The notes beneath the pieces are model-generated. The model saw nothing but the letters and a program-made list of their open reading frames with translations, was not told the origin of the DNA and made no database searches. Source: an uncultured Lachnospiraceae bacterium (GTDB lineage: Bacteria > Bacillota > Clostridia > Lachnospirales > Lachnospiraceae). Taken from it: 64,000 nucleotides of DNA. Below, one piece after another: positions 1 to 7,679 of the stretch (position 1 is the stretch's first letter; each line of letters opens with the position of its first letter). The position numbers and the translations under genes are program-made. The stretch spans positions 124,001 to 188,000 of the forward strand of contig CAJTXA010000001.1 in the NCBI GenBank assembly GCA_910579865.1, written 5' to 3'.

Positions 1-122
1 CCTATCTCCTTTTCTTCCTTCTCTTCTTGACTTTTATCAAACAGTTCCTCTTCAAAATCAAATTCATCTTCGTCTTCAAATTCTTCTGCTCTTTTCTCCT
101 TGTCCTTTTCAAATCCGATCAT
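1..122 (-). CDS. Partial CDS, acidic N-terminus of unknown protein
   Basis: An ATG at 122 is preceded by an AGGAG ribosome site about 8 bases upstream, and the frame stays open to the window edge (40 codons). The visible N-terminus starts MIGFEKDKEK and is extremely charged, with runs of Glu, Asp and Lys and no hydrophobic segment. Such acidic tails occur on many cytoplasmic proteins, so no function can be given. The downstream part lies outside the window. Confidence 0.55.
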   Translation of the reverse strand, partial: MIGFEKDKEKRAEEFEDEDEFDFEEELFDKSQEEKEEKEI

Positions 123-239
123 CTTTTTTCTCCTATTCTTCTCTTTTCTTTTTCCATCCTGTTCACAATTTAAAATCATTCTGAATTATTTTTTCTTTTC
201 TCTAAAAGTTAAATTATTATGTATAAAAATATGATACTT

Positions 240-926
240 TTATGAAAAAACCAATTTGCAAGTTTCAAAATTAAAGATATCACCTAATGTAAAAGTAAAA
301 GAAGATGTTTCTTCCTTTGTACGATTTATTACTTCCTCAATTGGTCGTAACAACTTAAAAAATTTATCCGTATCTCTTGTTATTATAAACAATTCTGCTG
401 TATTTTTTGCATCATATAAGGCGTCATGTCTATCTCCTATAAAGTCTTGTCCAACTAGTTCTAGAGCTTTTTCTAAAGATAATACTTTTTCGGCTTTTAC
501 TAACTCACAATATTCTTTTTGAAAATCCACCCAATTTTCTAATAACTGATACAACCGCCTATCCTGCTGAATATGCTTTAGCTTAATTTCTTTTGTGATT
601 TGTTCCAGATCACAGTTACTCCATGCATATACTATAAAATCCTCTGTATCTCCATCACACCATAATAAAAACTCCTCTAATACCTGTGCAAAGTTCTTAG
701 CTCCTATTAACTTAGCATTTGTAATCTTTGTTAAATCCTCAATATTTTTATAAATTTCTTTTACATATTGAGGATTTACATATCTTCTAAAATCTTTTTT
801 TATATTATACTGCTCATCCAACATAACCGCCCCAAATTCAATAATCTCATATGGACAACTCTGTTTTTCTTCCAAATATTCTTTACAGATGGGATGCATT
901 TCAAAATCAACAAAAATATATTTCAT
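240..926 (-). CDS. DEDDh-family 3'-5' exonuclease
   Basis: Predicted to degrade single-stranded nucleic acid from the 3' end with two metal ions. The N-terminus has the Exo I motif FVDFEMHP (D and E at about residues 6 and 8), a mid-protein SNCDLEQ segment fits Exo II, and HDALYDA fits Exo III of the DEDDh subclass. The DFE spacing resembles the KapD/ERI-1-like branch more than DnaQ epsilon. The start at 926 is chosen because AAAGGAGAG sits 7 bases upstream; an in-frame start 8 codons earlier overlaps that site. At 228 aa it is a bare exonuclease domain with no polymerase or helicase part. Upstream lie two hairpin terminators and a structured RNA that may control it. Whether RNA or DNA is the substrate cannot be told. 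Confidence 0.82.
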   Translation of the reverse strand: MKYIFVDFEMHPICKEYLEEKQSCPYEIIEFGAVMLDEQYNIKKDFRRYVNPQYVKEIYKNIEDLTKITNAKLIGAKNFAQVLEEFLLWCDGDTEDFIVYAWSNCDLEQITKEIKLKHIQQDRRLYQLLENWVDFQKEYCELVKAEKVLSLEKALELVGQDFIGDRHDALYDAKNTAELFIITRDTDKFFKLLRPIEEVINRTKEETSSFTFTLGDIFNFETCKLVFS

Positions 927-963
927 TATTTTCTCTCCTTTCAAATTCAATCCTGTCCTTTTT

Positions 964-980
964 AAAAGCAGACTTTCTGC
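964..980 (-). terminator. Short hairpin with T-run before exonuclease gene
   Basis: On the minus strand GCAGA-AAG-TCTGC is followed by TTTT, 38 bases upstream of the exonuclease start. It shares the AAAGTCTRC core with the stronger hairpin at 1007-1023, so the two look like a duplicated terminator. The loop is only three bases and the T-run is short, so it is probably weak. Confidence 0.4.
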
Positions 981-999
981 CTATTTTTTATGGTACAGC

Positions 1000-1023
1000 A
1001 AAAAAAGGTAGACTTTCCCTACC
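1000..1023 (-). terminator. Intrinsic terminator ending structured leader RNA
   Basis: Minus-strand hairpin GGTAG-GGAAAGT-CTACC (1007-1023) is followed directly by seven T residues (1006-1000). It ends the RNA that starts near 1181. Its 5' arm (GGTAG) can also pair with the RNA's 5' end, which would block the terminator. Confidence 0.75.
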
Positions 1024-1181
1024 ATAACCATATCTTATGTAGATTCGGTATTCTCTACACTACCCTGCTATCTAAAACACCTGTTCTTAGTGATAACAGT
1101 CACTGCCAAAGTATTCTTTAAAAAGCTACCTTTGGCGAAGCTTTCCGTCTTTATCCTAATTCCAAAATAATCCAGAATGAT
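1000..1181 (-). ncRNA. Candidate structured RNA (leader or sRNA), about 180 nt
   Basis: A 360-base gene-free stretch holds a minus-strand promoter (1188-1216), several hairpins and an intrinsic terminator (1000-1023). Visible stems are 1105-1136 (GCCAAAG/CTTTGGC), 1089-1104 (AGTGA/TCACT) and 1038-1059 (TGTAGA/TCTACA). The 5' segment CTATCAT (1183-1177) can pair with ATGGTAG (1025-1019), which includes the terminator's 5' arm, an antitermination-like layout. The gene downstream is the exonuclease. I do not recognise a named riboswitch; a 6S-type rod does not fit the multi-hairpin layout well. Existence of a transcript is fairly likely; its class is unknown. Confidence 0.55.
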
Positions 1182-1187
1182 AGTTTT

Positions 1188-1216
1188 AGTGTAAACCAAC
1201 CTTTTTGTAATGTCAA
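1188..1216 (-). promoter_or_regulatory. SigA promoter of structured RNA
   Basis: On the minus strand TTGACA (1216-1211), a 17-base spacer and TACACT (1193-1188). The perfect -35 and exact spacing make this one of the best promoters in the window. Predicted start is about 1181-1184. Confidence 0.7.
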
Positions 1217-1265
1217 GTTTATTTTTGTATCTTCCATCAATTTTTCAATTATGATTTTCTCTCTC

Positions 1266-1294
1266 TTGTATTCCTCTTTTTTTTTTGCTAAAAT
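1266..1294 (+). promoter_or_regulatory. Promoter of histidine phosphatase gene
   Basis: TTGTAT (1266-1271), 17-base T-rich spacer, TAAAAT (1289-1294), 32 bases before the ATG of the phosphatase gene. Confidence 0.5.
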
Positions 1295-1326
1295 AAAAAA
1301 CAAAAGAAAGGAATTGGTATCATTTT

Positions 1327-1932
1327 ATGACTATTTTACTTATTCGTCATGGTCAAACCAACTGGAATTTAGAAAGTAAACTGCAAGGAAGAGAAGATAT
1401 CCCGCTAAACGAAACTGGACGCAGCCAAGCAAAAACTTGCGCACAATATCTTTCCGATCAAACTTGGCATACCATCTATACCAGCCCACTTTCCAGAGCC
1501 AAAGAAACTGCCCAAATTATTTCAAAAGAACTCAATCATCCACCTGTTGTTATAGAACCTTTATTAATTGAACGAGAATTTGGCAAAGGTTCTGGCATAA
1601 CTTGGAGCGAGTTAAAGACACGCTATCCCCTTTATCCAGACGAAATTCCAGAAGGAATGGAACCCTTCTCTTCCCTTTGCCTTCGTATGAAACAAGCACT
1701 TTATACTTGTATTACCAAAAGTGCCGGACATAATATTATCCTAATCTCTCATGGTGCATCAATCAATGCCCTGCTCTATCACCTTTCGAAAGGTACAATT
1801 GGAACTGGCATTACTTATTTAAAAAATACTTGTATCAACCAGTTCGATTTCGATCCAATTAAAAACCAGCTTCTTATCTGTGAACACAACCTATCTGGTG
1901 AAGAGTATGCCTATGCCCGAAAGAAACGCTGA
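1327..1932 (+). CDS. Histidine phosphatase family protein (phosphoglycerate mutase-like)
   Basis: The N-terminal LIRHGQTNWN carries the RHG phospho-histidine motif, and ISHGASI near residue 140 supplies the second catalytic His. The 201 aa length is typical of the small cytoplasmic branch-1 phosphatases (CobC/PhoE/GpmB-like) rather than true glycolytic mutase. The substrate cannot be inferred, and there are no cobamide genes nearby to support CobC. The ATG at 1327 follows GAAAGGAA at a slightly long spacing of about 13 bases. The last 22 bases overlap the end of convergent aroC. Confidence 0.85.
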   Translation: MTILLIRHGQTNWNLESKLQGREDIPLNETGRSQAKTCAQYLSDQTWHTIYTSPLSRAKETAQIISKELNHPPVVIEPLLIEREFGKGSGITWSELKTRYPLYPDEIPEGMEPFSSLCLRMKQALYTCITKSAGHNIILISHGASINALLYHLSKGTIGTGITYLKNTCINQFDFDPIKNQLLICEHNLSGEEYAYARKKR

Positions 1933-3011
1933 ATCCACTCTAAACGAGAGGTCATACTAACTAACAGTGCATCTAACAAAGTAATCGCCGCCATACTCTC
2001 TACCACCACTACTGCTCTAGGTACAATAATTGGATCATGCCGTCCCTTAACACAAATTGAAATTTCCTCTCCTTTTCGATTTACTGTTTGTTGTTCTTTT
2101 GCAATGGAAGGGGTTGGCTTTACTGCTGCTCGAAATACAATCTCACTTCCATCACTAATACCTCCGAGGATTCCACCTGCGTGATTTGTCTTTTTGGCAA
2201 CTTTCCCATTCTGCATAAAAAATAAATCATTGTTTTTTGAACCCAATTTTTCAGCTACTGAAAATCCATCTCCTATTTCAAAACCTTTCACTGCTCCAAT
2301 TGAAAGAATTGCCTTTGCCAAATTTGCATCCAATTTTTCAAAAACTGGTTCTCCTATTCCAACTGGCACTCCCTTTATCACACACTCAATCACACCTCCT
2401 GCAGAATCCTGCTCTTTTATACACTCTTCTAAAAATGCTTCTGCTTTCTTAGCCGCCTTTTGATCTGGCATACATACTGGATTTTTTGTAATCTCCTCTA
2501 GCTCAAACTGTTCCATATTTATTTCAATCGAACCAATTTTTTTGGTATAGGCAATTACAGAAATTCCCAATGATTCTAAGACTTTTTGTGCAACTGCTCC
2601 TGCTGCCACACGTGCAATCGTTTCTCTTCCAGAAGAACGTCCTCCTCCTCGGTAATCTCGAAATCCATACTTTTGATCAAAAGTAAAATCAGCATGTCCA
2701 GGCCGATAATACTGCGCAATTTCCGAATAATCCTTTGAGCGTTGTGTTTGATTTTGTACTATCATAGAAATTGGTGTTCCAGTTGTTTTCCCTTCAAACA
2801 CTCCTGATAAAATTTTTACTAAATCCTCTTCCTTTCTTGGTGTTGAAAACTTTGATTGTCCTGGCTTTCTTCGATTCAGATACTTTTGAATATCTGCTTC
2901 ACAAAGTTCCACTCCTGCTGGACAGCCATCTACTACCACTCCAACACCTGCCCCATGGGATTCCCCCCAGGTAGAAATACAAAAAATCGTTCCTAATATT
3001 GAACCTGCCAT
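1911..3011 (-). CDS. aroC: Chorismate synthase
   Basis: Last step of the shikimate pathway: converts 5-enolpyruvylshikimate 3-phosphate to chorismate using reduced FMN. Family signatures are the N-terminal GESHG, the central YRGGGRSSGRETIARVAAGA block at about residues 120-140, and the C-terminal RHDP at about 325. The 366 aa length is full. It lies 27 bases downstream of fbp on the same strand, so the two are probably co-transcribed, although the functional link is not obvious. Its 3' end overlaps the convergent histidine phosphatase gene by 22 bases and no separate terminator is visible between them. Confidence 0.96.
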   Translation of the reverse strand: MAGSILGTIFCISTWGESHGAGVGVVVDGCPAGVELCEADIQKYLNRRKPGQSKFSTPRKEEDLVKILSGVFEGKTTGTPISMIVQNQTQRSKDYSEIAQYYRPGHADFTFDQKYGFRDYRGGGRSSGRETIARVAAGAVAQKVLESLGISVIAYTKKIGSIEINMEQFELEEITKNPVCMPDQKAAKKAEAFLEECIKEQDSAGGVIECVIKGVPVGIGEPVFEKLDANLAKAILSIGAVKGFEIGDGFSVAEKLGSKNNDLFFMQNGKVAKKTNHAGGILGGISDGSEIVFRAAVKPTPSIAKEQQTVNRKGEEISICVKGRHDPIIVPRAVVVVESMAAITLLDALLVSMTSRLEWIQRFFRA

Positions 3012-3038
3012 ATTATTTTTCCTCTCTATTTCTCATTC

Positions 3039-4997
3039 TTATTGTTCCTTTTCACGAATCGTTCCATCTCGATATGCACTTAGCAAATTGCTTAAATCAA
3101 TAATATTCTCTTCGATTTCTTTTCCAGCATCTGTATCTGCTACACTTCTGCGTCGAAATACACGCTCTACTACCATCGTTTCTGAATGAATATCACTTTC
3201 TTTTGCAATTGCCATTTCTTTTGATTCAAATGGTTCATGCGAAACCAGTCTAAGCCCATAAGAATTATAAATCAAGGTATAACCTGCAATTCCTGTTTTA
3301 CTTTGATAGGCCTTTGAAAGTCCCCCGTCAATAATTAAAACTTTCCCTCCACATTTAATTGGAGTTTCTCCTTTCTTTAATTCCACCGGCATATGTCCAT
3401 TAATAATATGCGCATGTTCTGCATCCAATCCAAACTCTTTAAAGATTCGATTCACTACCTCTTCTGTTTCAATTAACTGATAATAATAATTTTTCTTTTC
3501 ACTTTGCACTTCTTTATCTTTAATAAAATACCGTTCAAACGTTGCCATCTTTGTCTTTCCATAGACTGGAGAATTTTCATTTGACCAAATATACCACATA
3601 ATATCTTTACCAAACTCTTTGTCAGGCCCTTCCTCTCGATAATACCCTTTCCGTGCCCAAGACTCCAAAATATCATATAACTTTTTCCCAGAATATTCCT
3701 TTCCATTTACCATCACCTTGCGAAACGTTCCATCTTCTTCAAGCGGAATACACCCATGATAAAGCAAATTGGAATTATATGTTAGATAAAGACTTCCTTT
3801 CGAAAATAAAAACCGCACATGTTTTTGTAATTTTTCACATTGTAAAAAAGCACTCTTTAATCGCTCTACTACGGCTTCTTCCTCCTCTGTTAAGCAATAA
3901 GGATTTTTCGGATCAACCGTAGGAAAATAATGGTCTTCCAAATGATATTCTTTTCCATCAATTCGAATTATTCCTGTTTCAAAATCAATCTTATCCAGTA
4001 AAAGTCTTGAATCCATCCCAAATTCTGGGCGTCTTTGAATTAACTGTCCCTCTAACTTAAACTGAATAATAGTAATTGCCTTATGCATCTTTCGATCCAG
4101 TTCTAAATCATGGATGTTATAAATATCTTTATTATAGTGAATCTCAAAACAAGAACAAGGATCTTCTGTATAGGTATTCATAGCAAAAGTAGCTAATGGA
4201 ATTAGATTAATTCCATATCCCTCTTCTAATGTATCTAAATTTCCATAACGAGCAGAAATCCGAATAACATTTGCAATACAAGCTAAATTTCCGGCAGCAG
4301 CTCCCATCCATTCAATATCATGATTTCCCCATTGAATATCCACAGAATGATAATGCATTAAAGTATCCATAATAATATGTGCCCCAGGTCCCCGATCAAA
4401 GATATCCCCTACAATATGCAGATGATCCACTACTAACCTCTGAATCAGATAGCAAAATGCAATAATACATTCTTTTGCCCGTCCTGTTCGAATAATCGCC
4501 AAAATAATCTGATTATAATAGGCATCTTTATCATGTACTTCTTCTTTTTCCTGAATCAATTCCTCAATAATATAAGAAAAATCCTGTGGTAAAGCCTTTT
4601 TTACTTTTGAACGTGTATATTTAGAAGTCACATGCTTACAAATTTGAATCAGACGATACAAAGTAATTTTATACCAATCATCTAAATTTTCCTCTTGTTT
4701 TAAAATCAATTCCATCTTTTCTTCTGGATAATAAATTAAAGTTGCTAAACTTCTCTTATCTTTTTGGCTAATTGTATTTCCAAACTCTTCTTCTATTTTC
4801 CTGCGAACCGATCCAGAACCATTCTTTAAAATATGCAAAAATTGCTCATATTCTCCATGAATATCAGTAAGAAAATGTTCGGTTGCCTTTGGCAAATTTA
4901 AAATCGAAGCCAAATTAATAATTTCAGTTGATGCTTTTGCAATGGTAGGATACTGCCTTGCCAATAATTTTAAATATTTTAAATATTGTTTATCCAT
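3039..4997 (-). CDS. fbp: Fructose-1,6-bisphosphatase class III
   Basis: Gluconeogenic hydrolysis of fructose 1,6-bisphosphate to fructose 6-phosphate. This is the Firmicutes class III type with a calcineurin-like metallophosphoesterase core. The three metal motifs are visible: DIHG near residue 45, GDIFDRG near 200 and GNHD near 225. The 652 aa length matches the family (about 640-670). The ATG at 4997 is chosen over a GTG four codons upstream because the GAGG ribosome site overlaps that GTG. It is first in a probable fbp-aroC operon. Confidence 0.95.
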   Translation of the reverse strand: MDKQYLKYLKLLARQYPTIAKASTEIINLASILNLPKATEHFLTDIHGEYEQFLHILKNGSGSVRRKIEEEFGNTISQKDKRSLATLIYYPEEKMELILKQEENLDDWYKITLYRLIQICKHVTSKYTRSKVKKALPQDFSYIIEELIQEKEEVHDKDAYYNQIILAIIRTGRAKECIIAFCYLIQRLVVDHLHIVGDIFDRGPGAHIIMDTLMHYHSVDIQWGNHDIEWMGAAAGNLACIANVIRISARYGNLDTLEEGYGINLIPLATFAMNTYTEDPCSCFEIHYNKDIYNIHDLELDRKMHKAITIIQFKLEGQLIQRRPEFGMDSRLLLDKIDFETGIIRIDGKEYHLEDHYFPTVDPKNPYCLTEEEEAVVERLKSAFLQCEKLQKHVRFLFSKGSLYLTYNSNLLYHGCIPLEEDGTFRKVMVNGKEYSGKKLYDILESWARKGYYREEGPDKEFGKDIMWYIWSNENSPVYGKTKMATFERYFIKDKEVQSEKKNYYYQLIETEEVVNRIFKEFGLDAEHAHIINGHMPVELKKGETPIKCGGKVLIIDGGLSKAYQSKTGIAGYTLIYNSYGLRLVSHEPFESKEMAIAKESDIHSETMVVERVFRRRSVADTDAGKEIEENIIDLSNLLSAYRDGTIREKEQ

Positions 4998-5062
4998 AAT
5001 TTTCCTCACTTTATTTTTCCTATTTATGCATATTTTTCCAACACAGCAGCCATACTATTAGC

Positions 5063-5491
5063 ATGAATTCATTATTACGATTACGCAATAACTTTATCAA
5101 ATGTGGCATAACTGGCTGGTGTCTGGAAATCTTCTGGACGGGTATTGGTTCCCTTTTGCAAGCAGACAAAAGGATGCTAAGCACCACCTCACTTTTAATG
5201 TTTCCAATCTATGGAATGGCAGCCTGTCTAAAACCACTATGCGGATTACTAAAAAATCGGAATATGCTGTTTCGAGGAGGTGTCTATACAGTTATTATTT
5301 TTACAGCAGAATATATTTCCGGTAGTCTGCTCCGCTACTTTCATATGTGTCCATGGGATTACACAGGCGCAAAAGCCAGTATTAGTGGTCTGATTCGCTT
5401 AGACTATGCCCCAGTCTGGTTTCTAACTGGTCTTTTAATGGAACGGCTACTTGGCTATGGCAAAAAAATGTCTCATAAATTTATTGTATAA
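5063..5491 (+). CDS. Putative ABC-transporter type IV (CmpB-like) membrane protein
   Basis: A 142 aa polytopic protein with about four hydrophobic segments and the conserved CPWDY and LDYAPVWFLTGL blocks typical of the small putative ABC transporter permease family (ABC_trans_CmpB, PF06541), common in Clostridia. No ATPase gene is adjacent, and the true role of the family is not established. The gene is divergent from fbp with only about 65 bases between starts. No clear ribosome site precedes the ATG, so the start is uncertain. Confidence 0.75.
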   Translation: MNSLLRLRNNFIKCGITGWCLEIFWTGIGSLLQADKRMLSTTSLLMFPIYGMAACLKPLCGLLKNRNMLFRGGVYTVIIFTAEYISGSLLRYFHMCPWDYTGAKASISGLIRLDYAPVWFLTGLLMERLLGYGKKMSHKFIV

Positions 5492-5502
5492 CTTTCTAAG
5501 AA

Positions 5503-5542
5503 TTCTGGCAAGGTTTCCTTTTTATTATTTTACTTGCCAGAA
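5503..5542 (+). terminator. Inverted repeat after CmpB-like gene
   Basis: A perfect 10-base inverted repeat TTCTGGCAAG/CTTGCCAGAA with a 20-base T-rich loop starts 11 bases after the stop codon. There is no T-run after the right arm, so it may be a weak terminator or an mRNA-stabilising hairpin. Confidence 0.4.
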
Positions 5543-5635
5543 TCGAACTTTCTTAAAAATCACATTCTTTCCAAATGGTAATTAATTTGATATTTTGAAA
5601 GTAGACAAAAAGAAGACACGATAAAAAAGAGTACA

Positions 5636-5681
5636 GGAAAAGCCACTAGAGTCAACCTTTTTATGTTTTAACTTTAGTGGC
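5636..5681 (-). terminator. Probable glyA terminator
   Basis: Minus-strand stem of 11 pairs (GCCACTAAAGT with ACTCTAGTGGC, one wobble) and an 18-base loop, then TTTTCC. It begins 8 bases after the glyA stop. Confidence 0.55.
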
Positions 5682-5688
5682 ATAAAAA

Positions 5689-6927
5689 TTAATATAAAGG
5701 ATATTTTTTTGTCAATCCCTGCACAAGTTCCATCGCTGCTTCTTTATTTGCTTCTACATCTTGAATTACTAAAGAAATTGCCTCTGCAATCTGATCCATT
5801 TCTGCTTCTTTCATTCCTCGTGTAGTAACGGCTGGTGTTCCAAGCCGAATTCCACTTGTTACAAAAGGAGAGGCTGGATCATTTGGAATGGTATTCTTAT
5901 TGCAGGTAATATTGGCTGCATCCAATAACTTTTCTGCTTCCTTTCCAGTTACTTGTTTACTAAGTAAATTCACTAACATTAAATGGTTATCTGTTCCTTT
6001 CGAAACTAGTTCAAACCCTCTTTTTATCAGACCCTGTGCCAATGCTTGTGCATTTTTTACAATCTGTTCCTGATATACCTTAAATTCTGGCTGCAACGCT
6101 TCTTTAAAACAAACTGCCTTTGCTGCAATTACATGCATCAGAGGTCCGCCTTGAATTCCAGGGAAGATTGCTTTATTAAAATTATATTTTTCATTTGCCG
6201 CTGTACTTGAAAGAATCATTCCACCTCTAGGGCCTCGTAATGTCTTATGGGTTGTTGTTGTCACTACATCTGCATAAGGAATTGGGCTTTCATGTAATTT
6301 AGCTGCAACCAATCCTGCAATATGCGCCATATCCACCATAAGAACAGCTCCAACCTCATCTGCAATTTCCCTGAACTTTTTAAAATCAATTTTTCTAGCA
6401 TATGCACTTGCACCTGCTACAATTAACTTTGGCTGACATTCCTTTGCAATCCTTAATACTTCCTCATAATCAATAAATCCATCATCATTCACACCATATG
6501 GTACAATATGAAAATACTTTCCAGACATATTAACTGGACTTCCATGCGTTAAATGTCCTCCATGATTTAAGTTCATTCCCATTACAGTATCCCCAGGATT
6601 TACAATTGCAAAAAATACTGCCATATTTGCCTGAGCCCCAGAATGTGGCTGTACATTTACATACTCACAGCCAAACAATTCCTTTGCACGTGTAATTGCA
6701 AGATTTTCCACTACATCTACATATTCGCAGCCACCATAATACCGTTTGGCTGGATATCCTTCTGCATATTTATTTGTCAGTGGACTGCCCATTGCAGCCA
6801 TTACTGCCTTACTTACAAAATTCTCCGATGCAATTAACTCAATATGACTATTTTGTCTGTTAATCTCATCCTGCATTGCAGCAGCAATCTCAGAATCAAA
6901 TGTACGAATTTCTTCAAATGCAAACAT
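5689..6927 (-). CDS. glyA: Serine hydroxymethyltransferase
   Basis: PLP enzyme converting serine and tetrahydrofolate to glycine and methylene-THF, the main one-carbon source. Signature pieces include SHIELIASENF near the N-terminus, TNKYAEGYPAKRYYGG, and the PLP lysine in TTTTHKTLRGPRGG near residue 228. The 412 aa length is standard. The ATG at 6927 has GGAGG about 8 bases upstream; an upstream in-frame ATG overlaps that site and is rejected. It is apparently monocistronic, with its own extended -10 promoter and terminator. Confidence 0.96.
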   Translation of the reverse strand: MFAFEEIRTFDSEIAAAMQDEINRQNSHIELIASENFVSKAVMAAMGSPLTNKYAEGYPAKRYYGGCEYVDVVENLAITRAKELFGCEYVNVQPHSGAQANMAVFFAIVNPGDTVMGMNLNHGGHLTHGSPVNMSGKYFHIVPYGVNDDGFIDYEEVLRIAKECQPKLIVAGASAYARKIDFKKFREIADEVGAVLMVDMAHIAGLVAAKLHESPIPYADVVTTTTHKTLRGPRGGMILSSTAANEKYNFNKAIFPGIQGGPLMHVIAAKAVCFKEALQPEFKVYQEQIVKNAQALAQGLIKRGFELVSKGTDNHLMLVNLLSKQVTGKEAEKLLDAANITCNKNTIPNDPASPFVTSGIRLGTPAVTTRGMKEAEMDQIAEAISLVIQDVEANKEAAMELVQGLTKKYPLY

Positions 6928-6992
6928 CAAATTTTCCTCCATTATCTACAATAATCAATACAATCTGCTTTTATAAAAACACAATAATAGAC

Positions 6993-7001
6993 ATTATAAC
7001 A
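6993..7001 (-). promoter_or_regulatory. Extended -10 promoter upstream of glyA
   Basis: TGTTATAAT on the minus strand is a TGN extended -10, 66 bases upstream of the glyA start. No good -35 is present at 17 bases, which fits extended -10 promoters. Confidence 0.45.
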
Positions 7002-7028
7002 TGAAGTGCCTAAAAAAGAAATAACAAA

Positions 7029-7679
7029 TTACAATAAGATCTTTTGTGCGATTTCCTCTGGTGTAAAAACAATCTGCTTTGCTCCCTTTTCCTTTAAAAA
7101 TTGACAGGTTCGAAATCCCCATCCTACTATAATCTCATCCATTCCTGCATTTCGTGCTGTCTCAATATCCACATCAGAATCTCCAATATAGACTGCATTT
7201 TCCTTTGGAACTCCTAACAACTTTAATACTTTTTCCACCGAATCTGGAGCAGGTTTTTTTAAAATTCCCTCTTGCTCTCCCACTGCTATATCAAACAATC
7301 CATAAAAATATTTTTCACATAAATTTTGTACTGCGAAATCTGCCTTATTCGAAACCACTGCCGTTTTACACCCTGCCTGCCGAAGTTCCTTTAAAAGCGC
7401 AATAATCCCAGGATAGGGCTTTGTTTTATCTGCACAATGCTCCTTATAATATTTCTTAAACCCTTCATAGACTTGTTCAACAAAAATAGGTTCTGTCTCA
7501 CTAGGAACGGCTCTTTCTATCAGTTTTCGGATTCCATTTCCAACAAAACTGCAGATCTCTTCTTTGCTATGTATAGGAAATCCAAAGTGATCTAATGCAT
7601 AATTAACACTATCTGTCAAATCCTCTAAAGTATCTAAAATTGTTCCATCCATATCAAAAATAGCTAATTGATATCGCAT
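7029..7679 (-). CDS. HAD hydrolase, phosphoglycolate phosphatase-like
   Basis: HAD phosphatase of the PpaX/Gph type, acting on a small phosphorylated metabolite (phosphoglycolate or pyrophosphate in relatives). Motif I is FDMDGTILDT at residues 8-17, motif II VVSNK near 110, motif III the Lys of LKKPAPDSV, and motif IV GDSDVDIETA. The 216 aa length is normal. Its start overlaps the end of the GH43 gene by 16 bases, so translation is likely coupled. The exact substrate cannot be told from the sequence. Confidence 0.85.
   Translation of the reverse strand: MRYQLAIFDMDGTILDTLEDLTDSVNYALDHFGFPIHSKEEICSFVGNGIRKLIERAVPSETEPIFVEQVYEGFKKYYKEHCADKTKPYPGIIALLKELRQAGCKTAVVSNKADFAVQNLCEKYFYGLFDIAVGEQEGILKKPAPDSVEKVLKLLGVPKENAVYIGDSDVDIETARNAGMDEIIVGWGFRTCQFLKEKGAKQIVFTPEEIAQKILL

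Noticed and set aside
1000..1200. 6S RNA
   Set aside because: Size, promoter and terminator would fit, but 5' and 3' halves do not form the long rod with a central bubble; instead there are separate hairpins.
5063..5491. Functional ABC transporter permease
   Set aside because: The family name is only putative; no ATPase partner is adjacent and the TM pattern is short.
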